From JAVBJN01 sp031546985 (GTDB taxonomy: Bacteria; Bacteroidota; Bacteroidia; Chitinophagales; Chitinophagaceae), in assembly GCA_031546985.1 (NCBI GenBank), contig JAVBJN010000074.1:1-25908 (forward strand): a stretch of DNA of 25,908 bases, read 5' to 3'. Below the pieces are notes generated by a model. That model had not been told where the DNA came from. It made no database searches and was given only the letters and a program-made list of their open reading frames with translations. Every line of letters starts with the position of its first letter. The stretch's first letter is position 1. Below are positions 13,692 to 21,365 of the stretch, in pieces. A program made the translations under genes and the position numbers.

Positions 13692-15128
13692 TTATAATTT
13701 AAGTTGCTGTCCTTCGTAGAACTCCAGCAGTTTTACTTTAAAAATATAGTCGTATTTGGCATTCAGCATTTTGGCTTTGGCCTGCGTAAGCGAGTTTTGG
13801 GTGGTCAGGTATTCTACAATATTGATCAGGCCCAGGTCGTAACGCTTGGTAGAGAAGTCGAAAGCCGTTTGCGAAGCAGAAACCGCTTTGTCGGAAGCGT
13901 AATACTGGCGGGCAGAGGCCGTAGCATCTGCATAGGCTTTATACACATCCTGGCGCAGCTGGAGTTTGGTTTGCTCCACATTGAGCTTTTGCGATTCGAT
14001 GCTTACTTTGGCTTGCTCCACATTTCTCCTGGCATTCCAGCCGTTAAACAGCGGTACGCTCAGGCTAAGGGCCACCGTTTGACGGAAGTTGTTGTCCAGC
14101 TGCTTGCCAAAGGGAGTCATATGCGTATTGTAGTTGAAGGTAGGCTCATATACCAGGTACTTGGAGCCGTTTACATCAATAAACGATCCCGTTGGTTCCA
14201 CACCGGAAACAGTAGGCAGGCCCGAGAGTTCTTTTACCGTAGTAGAAAAGTTGGTTCCTGCACTGGCACCCAGGCCCAGTTGTGGGTACAGCGCACCTTT
14301 GGCAGATTTTAACGCGTAGTGGGCGGCATCCAGTTTGTATTCGCTGCTTTTGATGCCCGGTTGGTTGCTCAGCGCAGTGTAATACACGCCTTCGGCTGTT
14401 TTATCCTGCCAGCCGCCTACACCGGAAATATCTACAGGTGGCGGATCAATTTCGAAAGGGGTTTCAAAATCGAGGTTCAGCAAGGCTTTCATTTGCAGTA
14501 CAGCCAGTGTTACTTCGTTTTGGGCGCCAATATAATTGCTGCTGTCGGTAGCCAGCTGGGCTTCCAGTTGGGCGCTGTTGAGCAGGGGCAACTGGCCCGC
14601 GTCTACTTTTTTCTCTGTCTGGTTCAGCTGTGCTGTAGTTAGCTCAATCTGGCTGGCGCTTACAGTAAGCTGTTCTTTGGCCACCAGTATGCGCAGGTAG
14701 CCATTGGCGATATTGAGGTAAATATCGTTCTGTAGCTTTTCGTTATTGGTTTGCGTAGCCAGCAGGTCGTTTTTGTTTTGGTTTATCTGGTTGCGTTTCT
14801 GAAACCAGCCAAACAAAAGCACATTGGCATTGGCGCTGGCGCTAACATAATTGTAGTTGGCGTTGCTAAACAAGTTGGTGGTAGGATCTACCGAACGGCC
14901 AAAGCTACGGCCCGCACTAATATCGGAGCTTACATTGGGCAGCTGAGACAGCAGGCTTTGTCTTAACGTGAGTTTAGACAGCCTTTCGTTCAGCTCATTT
15001 TGCTGTATCTGAAGGTTGTGCTTGCGGGCATGCTCAATGCAATCTTCGAGGCTCCAGACTTTGGTCTGGGCAAACATTGCTGTAGAAATGCCGGAAAGCA
15101 GTATGGCCAGTATTACCTTTTTGATCAT
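13692..15128 (-). CDS. TolC-family outer-membrane efflux protein
   Basis: The start is set at the ATG at 15128, which gives the signal peptide MIKKVILAILLSGISTAMFAQ; a frame open to 15185 would prefix 19 basic residues and is less likely. 478 aa. It has two OEP repeats: the first contains SLEDCIEHARKHNLQIQQNEL and YLNIANGYLRILVAKEQL, the second KSAKGALYPQLGLGASAG and QDVYKAYADATASARQYY. The C-terminal strand-helix part ends LNAKYDYIFKVKLLEFYEGQ. Trimers form a beta-barrel and periplasmic tunnel that exports substrates taken from an adaptor such as the one encoded next. Upstream, TATTTTTG on the minus strand at 15221-15214 is a possible -7 element. Confidence 0.9.
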   Translation of the reverse strand: MIKKVILAILLSGISTAMFAQTKVWSLEDCIEHARKHNLQIQQNELNERLSKLTLRQSLLSQLPNVSSDISAGRSFGRSVDPTTNLFSNANYNYVSASANANVLLFGWFQKRNQINQNKNDLLATQTNNEKLQNDIYLNIANGYLRILVAKEQLTVSASQIELTTAQLNQTEKKVDAGQLPLLNSAQLEAQLATDSSNYIGAQNEVTLAVLQMKALLNLDFETPFEIDPPPVDISGVGGWQDKTAEGVYYTALSNQPGIKSSEYKLDAAHYALKSAKGALYPQLGLGASAGTNFSTTVKELSGLPTVSGVEPTGSFIDVNGSKYLVYEPTFNYNTHMTPFGKQLDNNFRQTVALSLSVPLFNGWNARRNVEQAKVSIESQKLNVEQTKLQLRQDVYKAYADATASARQYYASDKAVSASQTAFDFSTKRYDLGLINIVEYLTTQNSLTQAKAKMLNAKYDYIFKVKLLEFYEGQQLKL

Positions 15129-15213
15129 GGAGGTTGGCTTACAAGGTTTACTCAATTTACAAATTATCTTACCGTACAGCCGCAAAGGTGCGGAAACAAA
15201 GTAAGGGTTCTGA

Positions 15214-15221
15214 CAAAAATA
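15214..15221 (-). promoter_or_regulatory. Candidate -7 element of the TolC/adaptor operon
   Basis: The minus strand reads TATTTTTG, an exact TAnnTTTG match, about 85 nt before the tolC-like ATG. No clear -33 TTG is found. Confidence 0.3.
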
Positions 15222-15340
15222 ATATTAAGGTTTGCTTCGTAACCCGTTTTTTGATAAACGGTTATTTGTGCCCACAGCCGCAAAAAATATCCATGATGGG
15301 TATTTTGAGTTATTTTTATGGCACTGCAACGTTATTCCGT

Positions 15341-16939
15341 ATGATCCAAACAGATTTCCTGGTGATCGGCTCCGGTATTGCCGGTTTGACCTTCGCCGTT
15401 AAGACAGCCGAGCGTTTTCCGGACAAGAAAATCACCATCATTACCAAGGCCGATGCCGACGAAACCAATACCAAATATGCCCAGGGCGGTATTGCGGTGG
15501 TAAACGATGAGGAGCACGATAGTTTTGAAAAACACATCAGCGATACACTTATTGCCGGAGACGGGCTTTGTAACCCGCATACGGTAGATATTGTAATTAA
15601 GGAAGGCCCGCAACGGGTGCAGGAAATTATAGACTGGGGTACCCGGTTTGATAAAAACGACGAAGGCGATTATAAACGGGGTCGCGAAGGCGGGCACTCC
15701 GAATTCCGCATCTTGCACCACAAAGACATTACCGGCTGGGAAATTGAGCGTGCGCTGCTCGAAAAAGTAAAGAGCCTGCCCAATGTAGAATTGATTCACC
15801 ACTGGTTTGTAATCGATATTATAACCCAGCACCACCTGGGCTACCTCGTTACCAAATCTACCCCAGATATTGAATGTTACGGGGTGTATGTGCTAAACCT
15901 GCACAATACCGAGATACAAAAAGTGCTGGCCAGGGTTACCGTGCTGGCTACCGGTGGCAACGGGCAGGTGTACCGCACCACCACCAACCCCAAAATAGCT
16001 ACCGGCGATGGTGTGGCTATGGTATACCGGGCCAAAGGCAGGGTAGAGAATATGGAGTTTATCCAGTTTCACCCCACAGCGCTGTTCCAGGCGGGGGTAA
16101 GTCCCTCGTTTCTCATTACCGAAGCGGTAAGGGGCGATGGCGGCATTCTACGCACCAAAGATGGCGAAGCGTTTATGGAACGGTATGATCGGCGCCGCGA
16201 TCTGGCCCCGCGCGACATTGTAGCCCGGGCTATCGATAGCGAAATGAAACGTACCGGTACCGAGCATGTGTACCTCGATTGCAGGCATATGGATATGGCT
16301 AAGTTTACCGAGCACTTCCCCAATATTTACGAAAAATGCATGAGCATTGGTATTGATGTGGCCAAAGACATGATACCTGTGGCACCAGCCGCGCACTACA
16401 GTTGTGGCGGTATCAAAACCAACGAAACAGGGCGCACTTCTATTGTAAACCTGTATGCCTGTGGCGAATGCAGCAGCACTGGCCTGCATGGTGCCAACCG
16501 CCTGGCTTCTAACTCGCTGTTGGAGGCGCTGGTATTTGCCAACCGCTGTTTTGAAGATGCCGCCGGGAAGATTGATGCGATTGAGTTTAACGAACTGGTA
16601 CCCGATTGGAACACCATTGGCACTACCCTGCCCAAAGAAATGATTCTCATTACCCAAAGCCTTAAAGAGCTGCAAATGGTAATGACCGATTATGTAGGTA
16701 TTGTGCGCAACAATGTGCGCCTGGAGCGTGCCATGCGCCGCCTGGATGTGCTGTTTTCCGAAACGGAATCATTGTACAGAAGCACCAAAGTATCGCCGCA
16801 GCTCTGCGAGTTGCGCAACCTTATTTCGGTAGGCTACCTGATTGTAAAAGGCGCGGAATTTCGTAAAGAAAGCCGCGGCCTGCACTTTAATACCGACTAT
16901 CCGGAGAAGAGTGATCTGGTACAGAATATTGTGTTGTAG
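15341..16939 (+). CDS. nadB: L-aspartate oxidase
   Basis: The ATG at 15341 gives MIQTDFLVIGSGIAGLTFAVK, with the FAD-binding GxGxxG at residues 10-15 where expected; starts further upstream (15294 or the open frame to 15134) would bury it. 532 aa, the usual NadB length. Motifs typical of the fumarate-reductase/NadB flavoprotein family are present: TKYAQGGIAVV, GGHSEFRILHHKD, VENMEFIQFHPTALF, RYDRRRDLAPRDIVARAID, HYSCGGIKTNETGRTS and LHGANRLASNSLLEALVFANR. It oxidises L-aspartate to iminoaspartate, the first step of de novo NAD synthesis; nadA and nadC are not in the window. The gene stands alone and is followed by a terminator at 16964. Confidence 0.95.
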   Translation: MIQTDFLVIGSGIAGLTFAVKTAERFPDKKITIITKADADETNTKYAQGGIAVVNDEEHDSFEKHISDTLIAGDGLCNPHTVDIVIKEGPQRVQEIIDWGTRFDKNDEGDYKRGREGGHSEFRILHHKDITGWEIERALLEKVKSLPNVELIHHWFVIDIITQHHLGYLVTKSTPDIECYGVYVLNLHNTEIQKVLARVTVLATGGNGQVYRTTTNPKIATGDGVAMVYRAKGRVENMEFIQFHPTALFQAGVSPSFLITEAVRGDGGILRTKDGEAFMERYDRRRDLAPRDIVARAIDSEMKRTGTEHVYLDCRHMDMAKFTEHFPNIYEKCMSIGIDVAKDMIPVAPAAHYSCGGIKTNETGRTSIVNLYACGECSSTGLHGANRLASNSLLEALVFANRCFEDAAGKIDAIEFNELVPDWNTIGTTLPKEMILITQSLKELQMVMTDYVGIVRNNVRLERAMRRLDVLFSETESLYRSTKVSPQLCELRNLISVGYLIVKGAEFRKESRGLHFNTDYPEKSDLVQNIVL

Positions 16940-16963
16940 AAAAGGTTGTTATCCTATTTTGAG

Positions 16964-16999
16964 AAAACACTCCGGCTCTGTCCGGGGTGTTTTGTTTTT
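16964..16999 (+). terminator. Intrinsic terminator of nadB
   Basis: AAAACACTCCGG / CCGGGGTGTTTT, a 12-bp stem with one G-U pair and a 6-nt loop, followed by GTTTTTG. Confidence 0.85.
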
Positions 17000-17013
17000 G
17001 TCATGCTAAAATA

Positions 17014-17045
17014 AAACAGCCCACGCAATACTGCGTGGGCTGTTT
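17014..17045. terminator. Second terminator-like hairpin after nadB
   Basis: AAACAGCCCACGCA-ATAC-TGCGTGGGCTGTTT, a perfect 14-bp stem 20 nt after the first hairpin. It could act on either strand. Confidence 0.7.
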
Positions 17046-17277
17046 GTTGTAATTAGGTTTGGCTGCAAGGAGATGGAAACCGATTTCCCCAAAATCACAA
17101 TTGAACAAAGTTGCTTCCAAGTCCGGCAACCAAAAAGTTTATACTGGAGGTAGTATGTTTCTGTCTGGTCTGATGCAATATTAACGATCCTGAACATGCA
17201 AAATTACATTGGGCCTAAGTTTTAACATTTCAGAAAATTTTCCCCAAACTGGTGTACAAAATGAGGTGTAAAAAAAT
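17046..17277. other. Gene-free segment between terminators
   Basis: With the flanking hairpins, the nadB to persulfide dioxygenase gap exceeds 360 nt. There is no good ORF. TAGGTTTG (17054-17061) matches TAnnTTTG but has no -33 partner. A GTTGC...GCAAC stem lies near 17110. A small RNA is possible but unsupported. Confidence 0.35.
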
Positions 17278-17300
17278 GGCCCCGCAAGTACTGCGGGGCC
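17278..17300 (-). terminator. Terminator of the persulfide dioxygenase gene
   Basis: GGCCCCGCA-AGTAC-TGCGGGGCC, a perfect 9-bp GC-rich stem. On the minus strand ATTTTTTT follows directly. It lies 7 nt past the stop codon. Confidence 0.88.
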
Positions 17301-17307
17301 GGCTCAT

Positions 17308-18717
17308 TTATTTTGCTTTGGCGGGAGCGGTTACTTCCTTCTCCAGGCCTTCGGTGTCTTTCAGTTTGCCCCATCCGCCCAGGATGTTGCGGATGTTGTG
17401 CACGCCTTCGCGCTTCATAAGGCTGCAGGCAATTACAGAACGGTAGCCGCCTGCACAGTGCACATAGTAGTTGTCGCGCTCTTCTTCAAACTCTACCAGC
17501 ACACCCGGATCGCTCATGGTAGCCAGCGATACGTTGTGTGCGCCTTTGATGTGGCCGGCATCAAACTCAGAAGGTTTGCGTACGTCAATTACCACCAGGT
17601 TGGGGTCGTGCGGCATATCCATAGCCAGCTCATCGGCTTCTACATCAATAATCAGGTCTATTTTTTCGCCTGCTTGCTGCCAGCCTTCGAAACCGCCATT
17701 GAGGTAGCCTTCTACCTTGTCGTATCCTACACGGGCCATGCGCACAATGGTTTCTTCTTCCTTGCCTTGCTCGGTAACCAGTATAATGGGTTCGTCAAAA
17801 GGCAGTATGGTGCCCAGCCATTCGGCAAAGCGGCCTTCGAGGCCTACGAAAACCGAACCGGGTACAAAACCTTCGGTAAAAACATGGGCCGGGCGGGTAT
17901 CGAGGATGATAGCGCCTTCTTTAGCTTTTGTTTTAAAATCGGCAATGCTCAGCGGCGTAAGTCCCTGCTTCATCACTTCCTCCAGGCTGTTGTACCCTTC
18001 TTTGTTAATGCGGGCATTGATCGGGAAATATTGCGGCGGGGTATTTAACCCATCGGTAACCGAAGCGATAAAGGCTTCTTTGGTCTGGTCTTGCAGCGCG
18101 TAGTTGGTTTGCTTTTGCTCGCCAATGGTGCTAAAGGTTTGCGGACCCAGGTTTTTGCCGCAGGCCGATCCCGGGCCGTGCGCCGGGTACACGATAATAT
18201 GGTCTTCCAACGGCTTAATACGCGTATTGAGCGACTCATACATCATACCCGCCAGTTCTTCTTTGGTCATATTGCCGCTAAACAGGTCGGGGCGGCCCAC
18301 ATCGCCTACAAACAGCGTATCGCCGGTAAAGATGCAATAAGGGTTGCCATTGGCTTCTTTAAGCAGGTAGCAGGTGCTTTCTACGGTGTGACCAGGAGTA
18401 TGCACCGTTTCGATGCTCAGATCGCCCACGTTAAATACTTCACCGTCTTTGGCAATATGCACATTAAGGCGGGTTTGGGTTTGCGGACCGTAAACGATGG
18501 TAGCGCCTGTGGCCTTGGCCAGGTCCAGGTGTCCGCTCACAAAATCGGCGTGGAAATGCGTCTCAAAAATGTATTTGATGCTTACGTTGTGCTTTTTAGC
18601 CAGGTCAAGATAGGTCTGAATGTCGCGCAGCGGATCTACGATGGCTGCCTCATTACCCGAAGCTATAAAGTAAGCGGCTTCGGAAAGGCAACTGGTATAT
18701 AATTGTTCTACGATCAT
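17308..18717 (-). CDS. Persulfide dioxygenase-rhodanese fusion (CstB-like)
   Basis: The ATG at 18717 gives MIVEQLYTSCLSEAAYFI, the normal start of this family; the frame open to 18762 is too long. 469 aa with three domains. Residues 1 to about 240 are a metallo-beta-lactamase fold of the ETHE1/persulfide dioxygenase type with H54-F-H56-A-D58, VHTPGHTVEST and FTGDTLFVGDVGRPDL. D58 is followed by Phe, not the His of dinuclear members, which suits a single iron. The first rhodanese domain (LDTRPAHVFTEGFVPGS) has TEQGKE in place of a catalytic Cys loop. The second (VIDVRKPSEFDAGHIKGAH) keeps an active loop, HCAGGYRS. This PDO/pseudo-rhodanese/rhodanese order is that of Staphylococcus CstB, which oxidises persulfides to sulfite and thiosulfate. 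It is cytoplasmic and detoxifies sulfide. Confidence 0.88.
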   Translation of the reverse strand: MIVEQLYTSCLSEAAYFIASGNEAAIVDPLRDIQTYLDLAKKHNVSIKYIFETHFHADFVSGHLDLAKATGATIVYGPQTQTRLNVHIAKDGEVFNVGDLSIETVHTPGHTVESTCYLLKEANGNPYCIFTGDTLFVGDVGRPDLFSGNMTKEELAGMMYESLNTRIKPLEDHIIVYPAHGPGSACGKNLGPQTFSTIGEQKQTNYALQDQTKEAFIASVTDGLNTPPQYFPINARINKEGYNSLEEVMKQGLTPLSIADFKTKAKEGAIILDTRPAHVFTEGFVPGSVFVGLEGRFAEWLGTILPFDEPIILVTEQGKEEETIVRMARVGYDKVEGYLNGGFEGWQQAGEKIDLIIDVEADELAMDMPHDPNLVVIDVRKPSEFDAGHIKGAHNVSLATMSDPGVLVEFEEERDNYYVHCAGGYRSVIACSLMKREGVHNIRNILGGWGKLKDTEGLEKEVTAPAKAK

Positions 18718-18766
18718 AATCAAAAAGTTATCGGGCAAAAATACGGAATACTCTTGAGGCAATGAA

Positions 18767-18793
18767 AAAGGGAAACCTTAACGGCTTCCCTTT
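18767..18793 (-). terminator. Terminator of the ArsR-family gene
   Basis: AAAGGGAAACC / GGCTTCCCTTT (one mismatch) with a 5-nt loop. T residues follow on the minus strand. It separates the ArsR-type gene from the persulfide dioxygenase gene, so the two are not a simple operon. Confidence 0.75.
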
Positions 18794-18818
18794 ATATAGC
18801 GTTTTGAACGTTAGTTGA

Positions 18819-19181
18819 TTAAGCTTCTTCTGAACCAACCAGGTCGTCTACGAAACGGGTGATTTCAGCAATCCTTTCGTAGTTTACAGCATAGTGGATG
18901 AATTTACCGTCGCGCTCAGTGATTACGATACCTGCACGGCGCAGGATTGCGAGATGCTGAGAGGCAACAGATTGTTCCAGGCGCAGTTTTACATATATTT
19001 CAGTAACAGTCATACGTCTGTGATCTTCCAGTAATTTCACAATCTGCTGACGTAATTTATGGTTCACCGCTCTCAGGATCATTGCCGCCTTTTTCACTGC
19101 CAGATAATCCAGTTTTGCATGATCCGCTTCATTTGCTTTAGTCGCCACCATAGTGTTCGATGCAACAGTTTTTTCCATCAT
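18819..19181 (-). CDS. ArsR-family winged-helix repressor without cysteines
   Basis: The start is taken as the ATG at 19181 (MMEKTVASN), giving 120 aa; the ATG at 19178 is equally possible and a frame open to 19238 is probably not used. The DNA-binding region is MTVTEIYVKLRLEQSVASQHLAILRRAGIV followed by the wing ERDGKFIHYAVN, the classic ArsR layout. The ELCVCDL metal site of ArsR/SmtB is absent and there is no Cys in the whole protein, so thiol-based metal or persulfide sensing of the SqrR/BigR kind is excluded. An AT-rich palindrome lies beside its likely promoter, suggesting autoregulation. Its neighbour is the persulfide dioxygenase, but a terminator lies between. The inducer is unknown. 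Confidence 0.85.
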   Translation of the reverse strand: MMEKTVASNTMVATKANEADHAKLDYLAVKKAAMILRAVNHKLRQQIVKLLEDHRRMTVTEIYVKLRLEQSVASQHLAILRRAGIVITERDGKFIHYAVNYERIAEITRFVDDLVGSEEA

Positions 19182-19247
19182 TTCAAAATTTATACTCGTT
19201 AATAATTGTTTGCCTGAGTTTGATTGTTTATGCAACAATATTTATAC

Positions 19248-19280
19248 CAAAAATATCATAATATCTTATTGGGATATTAT
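19248..19280 (-). promoter_or_regulatory. Candidate promoter and operator of the ArsR-family gene
   Basis: The minus strand reads TATTTTTG (19255-19248), an exact -7 match. Immediately upstream, ATAATATC (19258-19265) and GATATTAT (19273-19280) form perfect 8-bp inverted arms with a 7-nt spacer, where they would occupy the -33 to -7 region. No -33 TTG is present. This fits an autorepressor site. Confidence 0.5.
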
Positions 19281-19407
19281 AATGAAATGTTAATAATGTT
19301 AAAAGATCTGCTTTTTAATAGCTTACCTATGGTAAAAAGTGAGTTGATTGGGAGGTGGAATGCAAATATACGTACAAACTAAATTGATATACGAAAAATA
19401 TCATGCG

Positions 19408-20073
19408 TCATTTTATATAAACCTCTTTAGCATATAACGGTTCGGCATAGGCAAGGTCGGCAAAATGATTGTATATAAAAGCATTATACCCAATATTGGT
19501 GATGTCTATAGCCGTATATGGTAAGTCTATATTAAAATGTAAACGGGTGTCTTGTTTAACCTCAAAAACCTTTTTTGCGGCATTGCCGGCTACCAAAACT
19601 GGCTTGTCAAAGGCAAAAATCTGCTCCCAAAAAGCCTCATTTACTTCATATGCCCCGGTGGGCATTATTTTTTCGCCTTCGCGGGTGCGCAGCTCGGCAA
19701 ATACCTCCATACGGCGTGCATCGATCATGGGCAGGCACAAGAAATTGGCCTTTTTATTATGCTCAAATGCAGCGTGGGCCCATATTTCGAGCAGCGACGA
19801 CAGGATAAGCGGCTTTTGCAAGGCATAACAAATGCCTTTGGCGGTAGCCAGGCCCACCCGCAGGCCGGTATAAGACCCCGGGCCCGCCACCACATTAATG
19901 GCATCGAGCTGCACCAATGGCACAATCGCTGCCAGTTCCTGTATTAATCCCGGCAGTTTGGCAGCATGTTCGCGGGCCTCGGTCACCACCAATTCCTTTA
20001 CCACCTCGCGGTTTTGAGACAGTACCACACGGCAACTGTCTAATGCTGTATCTATGTGAAGAATATATGCCAC
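19408..20073 (-). CDS. tsaB: tRNA threonylcarbamoyladenosine biosynthesis protein TsaB
   Basis: 221 aa from a GTG at 20073 (MAYILHIDTALDSCRVVLSQN). The ASKHA-fold markers of TsaB are present: the N-terminal HIDTA strand, HAAKLPGLIQEL, and the family signature VVAGPGSYTGLRVGLATAKGICYAL around residues 61-85. Later FLCLPMIDARRMEVFAEL matches the rest of the N-terminal lobe. TsaB is a non-catalytic dimer partner of TsaD and, with TsaE and TsaC, makes the t6A37 modification of ANN-decoding tRNAs. The length is normal for the family. The gene is divergent from ridA, with 48 nt between start codons and overlapping promoter elements. Confidence 0.93.
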   Translation of the reverse strand: MAYILHIDTALDSCRVVLSQNREVVKELVVTEAREHAAKLPGLIQELAAIVPLVQLDAINVVAGPGSYTGLRVGLATAKGICYALQKPLILSSLLEIWAHAAFEHNKKANFLCLPMIDARRMEVFAELRTREGEKIMPTGAYEVNEAFWEQIFAFDKPVLVAGNAAKKVFEVKQDTRLHFNIDLPYTAIDITNIGYNAFIYNHFADLAYAEPLYAKEVYIK

Positions 20074-20084
20074 TGAAAAAATTA

Positions 20085-20116
20085 TTTGAGCAAAGTTAAT
20101 TCTCTCGATAAATTTG
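20085..20116 (+). promoter_or_regulatory. Near-consensus promoter of ridA
   Basis: TTTG (20085-20088), a 20-nt spacer, then TAAATTTG (20109-20116). Both boxes match the Bacteroidota consensus at normal spacing. Only 5 nt separate the -7 box from the ATG at 20122, so the mRNA should be leaderless or nearly so. Confidence 0.7.
20091..20098 (-). promoter_or_regulatory. Candidate -7 element of tsaB
   Basis: The minus strand reads TAACTTTG, an exact TAnnTTTG match 17 nt before the tsaB GTG. It sits inside the spacer of the ridA promoter, so the two promoters are interleaved. No -33 TTG is seen. Confidence 0.45.
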
Positions 20117-20121
20117 CGGCC

Positions 20122-20505
20122 ATGGAAAAAGAAATCATTCTTACAGAAAATGCGCCCAGCCCTATTGGCCCGTACAGCCAGGCGGTACTGGTAAACGGTT
20201 TCCTGTACATTTCAGGACAGATTGCCCTGAAACCCGGAACAGACGAATTGGCTAAAGAAGACATCGTAACAGAGACCCACCAGGTGATGCAAAACCTGAA
20301 AGCCATCCTGGCCAAAGCCGGTATGGATTTCAGCCATGCTGTAAAAACCACGATTTTTATTACCGATATGGATAATTTCTCTACCGTAAACAGCGTATAC
20401 GCTAAATACTTTGAGCAAGAATTCCCTGCCCGCGAAACCGTGCAGATATCGGGTTTGCCCCGCGGCGTGAACGTAGAAATCTCTATGATCGCGTTTAAAG
20501 GATAA
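20122..20505 (+). CDS. ridA: RidA family reactive-intermediate deaminase
   Basis: 127 aa from the ATG at 20122; the frame open upstream to 20086 crosses the promoter. Family signatures are clear: ENAPSPIGPYSQAVLVNGFLYISGQIALKPG at the N terminus, VMQNLKAILAKAGMDF in the middle, TTIFITDMDNF, and the C-terminal PARETVQISGLPRGVNVEISMIA. The last contains the conserved Arg that binds substrate carboxylate and the Glu near the C terminus. RidA trimers hydrolyse reactive enamines and imines such as 2-aminoacrylate made by PLP enzymes, protecting them from damage. It is cytoplasmic. It has its own promoter and a terminator at 20526. Confidence 0.94.
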   Translation: MEKEIILTENAPSPIGPYSQAVLVNGFLYISGQIALKPGTDELAKEDIVTETHQVMQNLKAILAKAGMDFSHAVKTTIFITDMDNFSTVNSVYAKYFEQEFPARETVQISGLPRGVNVEISMIAFKG

Positions 20506-20525
20506 CCGGTCCGGTAAAGAAGATA

Positions 20526-20552
20526 AAAGGCTATCCCACCGGGATAGCCTTT
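20526..20552 (+). terminator. Intrinsic terminator of ridA
   Basis: AAAGGCTATCCC-ACC-GGGATAGCCTTT, a perfect 12-bp stem followed by a T-rich tract. It lies 20 nt after the ridA stop. Confidence 0.88.
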
Positions 20553-20558
20553 ATTGTT

Positions 20559-20566
20559 TATTTTTG
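20559..20566 (+). promoter_or_regulatory. Candidate -7 element of lptB
   Basis: TATTTTTG, an exact match to TAnnTTTG, 16 nt before the lptB TTG start and directly after the ridA terminator. No -33 box is recognisable because the terminator occupies that position. Confidence 0.45.
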
Positions 20567-20582
20567 TTCAAAACAGAATTGC

Positions 20583-21350
20583 TTGAAAATCTACACGAAA
20601 GAGCTGGTAAAGCGTTATGGTAAGCGTACGGTGGTAAACCACGTGTCCGTCAACGTATCTCAGGGCGAGATTGTAGGGCTGCTGGGGCCTAACGGAGCCG
20701 GAAAAACCACTTCATTTTATATGGTGGTGGGGCTTATTAAGCCAGATGAGGGTGAGGTGTTCCTGAGCGATGGGGATAATGACCAGAATATTACCGAGTT
20801 GCCCATGTATAAGCGGGCGCAGATGGGCATTGGCTACCTGCCGCAGGAAGCCTCTGTTTTTCGCAAGCTGTCGGTAGAGGATAATATTTCGGCGGTGCTG
20901 GAAATGACCAAATTGAATAAGAAGGAGCAACAGGAGAAGCTGGAAAGCCTGCTTTCGGAGTTTAACCTGCACCATGTGCGCAAGAGTATGGGCGATGTAT
21001 TGAGCGGTGGCGAGCGCCGGAGAACCGAGATTGCCCGCGCGCTGGCTACCGATCCTAAGTTTATTTTGCTGGATGAACCCTTTGCGGGAATTGACCCTAT
21101 TGCGGTAGAAGACATCCAGGTTATTGTATCCAAACTCAAATATAAAAATATCGGTATCCTCATCACCGACCACAATGTGCAGGAAACACTTTCTATTACA
21201 GACAGAGCTTATTTGTTGTTTGAAGGTAAAATCCTGAAATCGGGCTCAGCCGAAGAACTGGCCGAAGATGAACAAGTTAGAAAAGTGTATCTTGGCAAAA
21301 ATTTCGAGCTCCGGAGGAAAAACCCGTCTGAAGCACCTACAACTGAATAA
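20583..21350 (+). CDS. lptB: LPS export ABC transporter ATP-binding protein LptB
   Basis: 255 aa from a TTG at 20583 (MKIYTKELVKRYGKRTVV); no ATG or GTG lies upstream in frame before the terminator. Walker A is GPNGAGKTT at residues 35-43. The Q-loop is GYLPQEASVFRKLSVEDNI, the signature LSGGERRRTEIARAL and Walker B FILLDEPFAGIDPIAVEDIQ, followed by the switch His in ITDHNVQETL. The QEASVFRKL and FAGIDPIAV wording is specific to LptB. It powers extraction of lipopolysaccharide from the inner membrane with LptF and LptG, which are not in this window. A short Bacteroidota-type tail (ELRRKNPSEAPTTE) follows. The next gene begins 15 nt later and is probably co-transcribed. Confidence 0.95.
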   Translation: MKIYTKELVKRYGKRTVVNHVSVNVSQGEIVGLLGPNGAGKTTSFYMVVGLIKPDEGEVFLSDGDNDQNITELPMYKRAQMGIGYLPQEASVFRKLSVEDNISAVLEMTKLNKKEQQEKLESLLSEFNLHHVRKSMGDVLSGGERRRTEIARALATDPKFILLDEPFAGIDPIAVEDIQVIVSKLKYKNIGILITDHNVQETLSITDRAYLLFEGKILKSGSAEELAEDEQVRKVYLGKNFELRRKNPSEAPTTE

Positions 21351-21365
21351 ACCTTAGTTTCTTCC

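Noticed and set aside
15134..15340. 69-residue N-terminal extension of NadB
   Set aside because: It would place the FAD-binding GxGxxG far from the N terminus, unlike the family; the ATG at 15341 gives the normal length.
17006..17197. 63-codon minus-strand frame after nadB
   Set aside because: It overlaps a terminator hairpin and shows no domain, signal or conserved feature.
17398..18702. Plus-strand frames opposite the persulfide dioxygenase gene
   Set aside because: Antisense shadows; the minus-strand protein has complete catalytic motifs.
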